A stretch of DNA of 64,000 bases from positions 12,563-76,562 of the forward strand of contig NZ_DIAX01000086.1 of NCBI RefSeq assembly GCF_002414845.1. Reading direction: 5' to 3'. The DNA is from Gordonia sp. UBA5067 (GTDB lineage Bacteria; Actinomycetota; Actinomycetes; Mycobacteriales; Mycobacteriaceae). The notes below the pieces were generated by a model that saw only the letters and a list, made by a program, of their open reading frames with translations, was not told the DNA's origin and did not search any database. Of the stretch, positions 62,333 through 64,000 are shown piece after piece (positions within the stretch are counted from its first letter, which is position 1; each line of letters begins with the position of its first letter). Made by a program: the position numbers and the translations under genes.

Positions 62333-62378
62333 TTTAGCTCGTCAAGATAGCTAAAGATTAACACGCTAAACGCGCTAA
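62333..62378. promoter_or_regulatory. AT-rich operator array of the NrtR-type regulator
   Basis: TTTAGC (62333-62338) with GCTAAA (62350-62355), a further GCTAAA (62365-62370) and GCTAA (62374-62378), lie in the 64-bp spacer between divergent genes. The first two form a perfect inverted repeat with an 11-bp spacer. The composition differs from all surrounding DNA, as expected for regulator sites. Confidence 0.65.
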
Positions 62379-62387
62379 TGTGAAGGG

Positions 62388-63098
62388 GTGGCGACAGAAT
62401 CCCTGGAAAACTTCCCCCGACCTGGGGTAACGGTCGACCTCGCCATCCTCACCGTGGCCGGCGCAAGCACCGCGGACCCGCAACTGCGCGTCCTGATCCA
62501 GGACCGCGCCGACCCCGACGGGCGCGCCCTGCCCGGCGCGTTCATGCGCGAGCGTCAGACCGTCGCCGACACCGTCGCCGACGTCTTTCGACGCAAAGTC
62601 GGCATCACCCCGAGCCGCGACGTGCATCCGCGGCTGCTGCGTCTGTTCGACGAACCGGACCGCGACGACCGTACCTGGGCCATCTCCATCGCCCACGCGG
62701 TATCGATTCCGGCGGGGGAGTTGGCGGGCGCGCGCGGCGAACTCATTCCCGTCGGGGACGACGGTGAGTTGGTCGCCGGGTCACCTTTGCTGTTCGATCA
62801 CGACGAGATCGTGGCCGACGCGGTGCGATCCCTGCGTGAGCGGTACGAGTTCCGGCATCGCTATGCCGACACGCTGCCCGATCCCGATGGGTTCCTGCCT
62901 GAGCCGTTCACGCTGCATCAGCTGCGCAAGGTGCACGAGGCGGTGGTTGGCGAGGGGCTGCACAAGGACAACTTCAATCGCCGGATGAAGCCGTTCTTGG
63001 CGCCCGTGGTCGACGACGACGGGGAGCCGGTGCTCGCGGAGAGTCTGCGGGGCCGGCCTGCGGCGCTGTATCGGTGCCGGCAGCGACACTCGCGCTAG
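62388..63098 (+). CDS. NrtR/NdnR-type Nudix-related transcriptional regulator
   Basis: A 236-residue protein with a Nudix-fold N-terminal domain and a winged-helix C-terminal domain (about 150-225, with PFTLHQLRKVHEAVVGEGL and NFNRRMKPFLAPV). The Nudix box is degenerate (GAFMRERQTVADTVADVFRR lacks the catalytic REUXEE pattern), so it should bind but not hydrolyse its ligand. In this family, for example Corynebacterium NdnR, ADP-ribose or NAD-related nucleotides release the DNA. GTG 62388 is chosen. The AT-rich repeats just upstream are the likely operator. Confidence 0.87.
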   Translation: MATESLENFPRPGVTVDLAILTVAGASTADPQLRVLIQDRADPDGRALPGAFMRERQTVADTVADVFRRKVGITPSRDVHPRLLRLFDEPDRDDRTWAISIAHAVSIPAGELAGARGELIPVGDDGELVAGSPLLFDHDEIVADAVRSLRERYEFRHRYADTLPDPDGFLPEPFTLHQLRKVHEAVVGEGLHKDNFNRRMKPFLAPVVDDDGEPVLAESLRGRPAALYRCRQRHSR

Positions 63099-63182
63099 TC
63101 GGGGATGAGGTCCGTGGGTAGCGTATGAAACGACCCCGCCGACCCCGATGAAGGCGCAGAGGGACACTACGAAGGAGCCGTC

Positions 63183-63656
63183 GTGAACGTGGAGATACCG
63201 CGCCTAGAGCACCAGATCGAGATCGACGCCCCGCCTGCGAAGGTGTGGGAACTGATCTCGGATGTGCGCCGGATGAACGAGTGGAGCCCGCAGGTCACCT
63301 CGACCCGACTCCGCGCCGGCTATGACACGGTCGCGCTCGGCACCGAGTTCACCAATCGCAACCAGCACCAGGGCCAGGAATGGACCACTCACGCCACGAT
63401 CGTCCGGTTCGAGCCGGAACAGGCTCTGGCGTTCCGCGTGGCGGAGAACGGCATGGTCTGGGCCTACGAACTCACCCCACTCGGTGACTCCGGAACTCTC
63501 CTCACCCAGCGCCGCGAGGCGCCTGAGGGGGTTTCCGAACTCGCCGCCGGCTTCGTCGAGAGCCATCTCGGTGGCGCCGGCACCTTCATGCCCGCCGTCG
63601 CTGCCGGCGGACGCGAGACCCTCGAAGCGTTGAAGGCTGCAGCCGAGGCCCCTTGA
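63183..63656 (+). CDS. SRPBCC family protein (polyketide cyclase/dehydrase-like)
   Basis: A 157-residue START/Bet v 1-fold protein. HQIEIDAPPAKVWELISDVR at the N-terminus and FRVAENGMVWAYELTPLGD are family-typical. GTG 63183 follows GAAGGAG. Proteins of this group bind hydrophobic ligands; the function here is unknown. Confidence 0.88.
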   Translation: MNVEIPRLEHQIEIDAPPAKVWELISDVRRMNEWSPQVTSTRLRAGYDTVALGTEFTNRNQHQGQEWTTHATIVRFEPEQALAFRVAENGMVWAYELTPLGDSGTLLTQRREAPEGVSELAAGFVESHLGGAGTFMPAVAAGGRETLEALKAAAEAP

Positions 63657-63681
63657 TGCCTCGCGGGCGGAATAGCGATTC

Positions 63682-64000
63682 TCAGCGGGTGGTGTAGCCG
63701 AGTCGGGTGCAGAGTTGGTTTTCGGTGGGTGATAGTGGTGGGCCGGGATCGGTGCTGTCTCTGCGGTTGTTGGTTTTGGCGTTGGCGTCGGTGTTGGTGT
63801 CGGGGTCGTGGCTGGTGCGTTCTCGGATGCGGGTGATGGTGTCGCGGGCTAGGTCGTCGGCGTGGTGGGCATTGTTGATGCGGCTGGTGCCGGGCTGGCC
63901 GTTGTGGCAGCGCAGCCGCCAGGCGACGCGGCCAGTGTGTGGACCGTGGTGTTGGTAGATCGTTTCCCATTGCAGGGGTTTGTCGCCGACGGCACGATTA
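63682..64000 (-). CDS. Unrecognised protein, C-terminal part (5' end outside window)
   Basis: On the minus strand the frame is open from the window end (first full codon at 63999) to TGA at 63682, 105 residues without a start codon in the visible part. It contains GRVAWRLRCHNGQPGTSRIN and ends LCTRLGYTTR, with an Asp/Thr/Asn-rich spacer rich in CAC/AAC/ACC codons. Codon use differs from most neighbours. I do not recognise a family; a mobile-element or HNH-type protein is possible but unsupported. Confidence 0.45.
   Translation of the reverse strand, partial: NRAVGDKPLQWETIYQHHGPHTGRVAWRLRCHNGQPGTSRINNAHHADDLARDTITRIRERTSHDPDTNTDANAKTNNRRDSTDPGPPLSPTENQLCTRLGYTTR

Noticed and set aside
1..64000. 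tRNA, rRNA and complete insertion sequences
   Set aside because: I looked for cloverleaf-like 3' ends, rRNA-conserved segments and transposase motifs (DDE, tyrosine or serine recombinase) and saw none.

Overview
The window is about 64 kb of high-GC DNA with a mycolic-acid actinobacterium character, most like Gordonia or a close relative in the Mycobacteriales. The reasons are the strong GC bias at third codon positions, the density of beta-oxidation genes and TetR regulators, recognisable counterparts of Mycobacterium tuberculosis genes (FadA/FadB, an Rv0485-like ROK regulator, a methyltransferase/glycosyltransferase/membrane-protein trio resembling Rv0224c-Rv0225-Rv0226c, HelZ, an F420/PPOX-type protein, a Mce-associated-type protein), and frequent GTG starts. 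Genus assignment is inference from gene content only.

Layout. 1-2456: the end of a secreted protein, an MpaB-type oxygenase and two overlapping TetR genes. 2567-3859: a stand-alone tryptophan synthase beta (TrpB2). 3952-16673: a large acyl-CoA catabolic cluster with four acyl-CoA dehydrogenases, two thiolases, two hot-dog hydratases, an SDR, a 2-methylfumaryl-CoA-isomerase-like CoA transferase, and an acyl-CoA dehydrogenase/APH-kinase pair that is a split version of the eukaryotic ACAD10/11 architecture. 16732-18258: a ROK regulator preceded by a polycysteine leader peptide. 18349-20156: a DrrAB-type ABC exporter. 20262-22411: a class III adenylyl cyclase overlapping a tandem-TetR regulator, divergent from the fadA-fadB trifunctional beta-oxidation operon (22538-25979). 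26163-34604: envelope genes (DoxX, Tat-lipoprotein polysaccharide deacetylase, flippase, GT4 glycosyltransferase, multi-TM protein, methyltransferase). 34768-45814: FadD, a 44-residue Pro/Tyr/Arg protein, DinB, HelZ-type SNF2 helicase, a monooxygenase divergent from a GAF regulator, and a secreted sulfatase. 45892-58376: mixed small genes, transporters, a second cyclase, a decayed acyl-CoA synthetase, an intact and a broken Uma2 copy, and catalase. 58454-63656: CinA, a DHFR-like reductase, an ADP-ribosylglycohydrolase-phosphatase fusion with a YbjN-like partner opposite a NrtR/NdnR-type regulator, and an SRPBCC protein. The right edge cuts an unrecognised gene.

How the genes work together. 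The 4-16 kb cluster can plausibly activate, dehydrogenate, hydrate, oxidise and thiolytically cleave an unusual (methyl-branched and/or gamma-hydroxylated) acid; this is inferred from family content. fadA-fadB supplies general beta-oxidation and faces a probably leaderless tandem TetR gene. The ADP-ribose divergon combines a presumptive ADP-ribose-sensing repressor with an enzyme that would liberate ADP-ribose.

Small-scale structure not explained by the genes: three copies of a 77-bp palindrome centred on GTGATWATCAC; short tandem repeats directly after stop codons; a GC-rich element present inside one FadE gene and at the 5' end of a flippase gene; a 14-bp perfect inverted repeat inside the flippase gene; two candidate regulatory leader peptides; and several strong hairpin terminators, one of which has a stop codon in its loop. 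No tRNA, rRNA, CRISPR array, complete IS element or prophage was seen.
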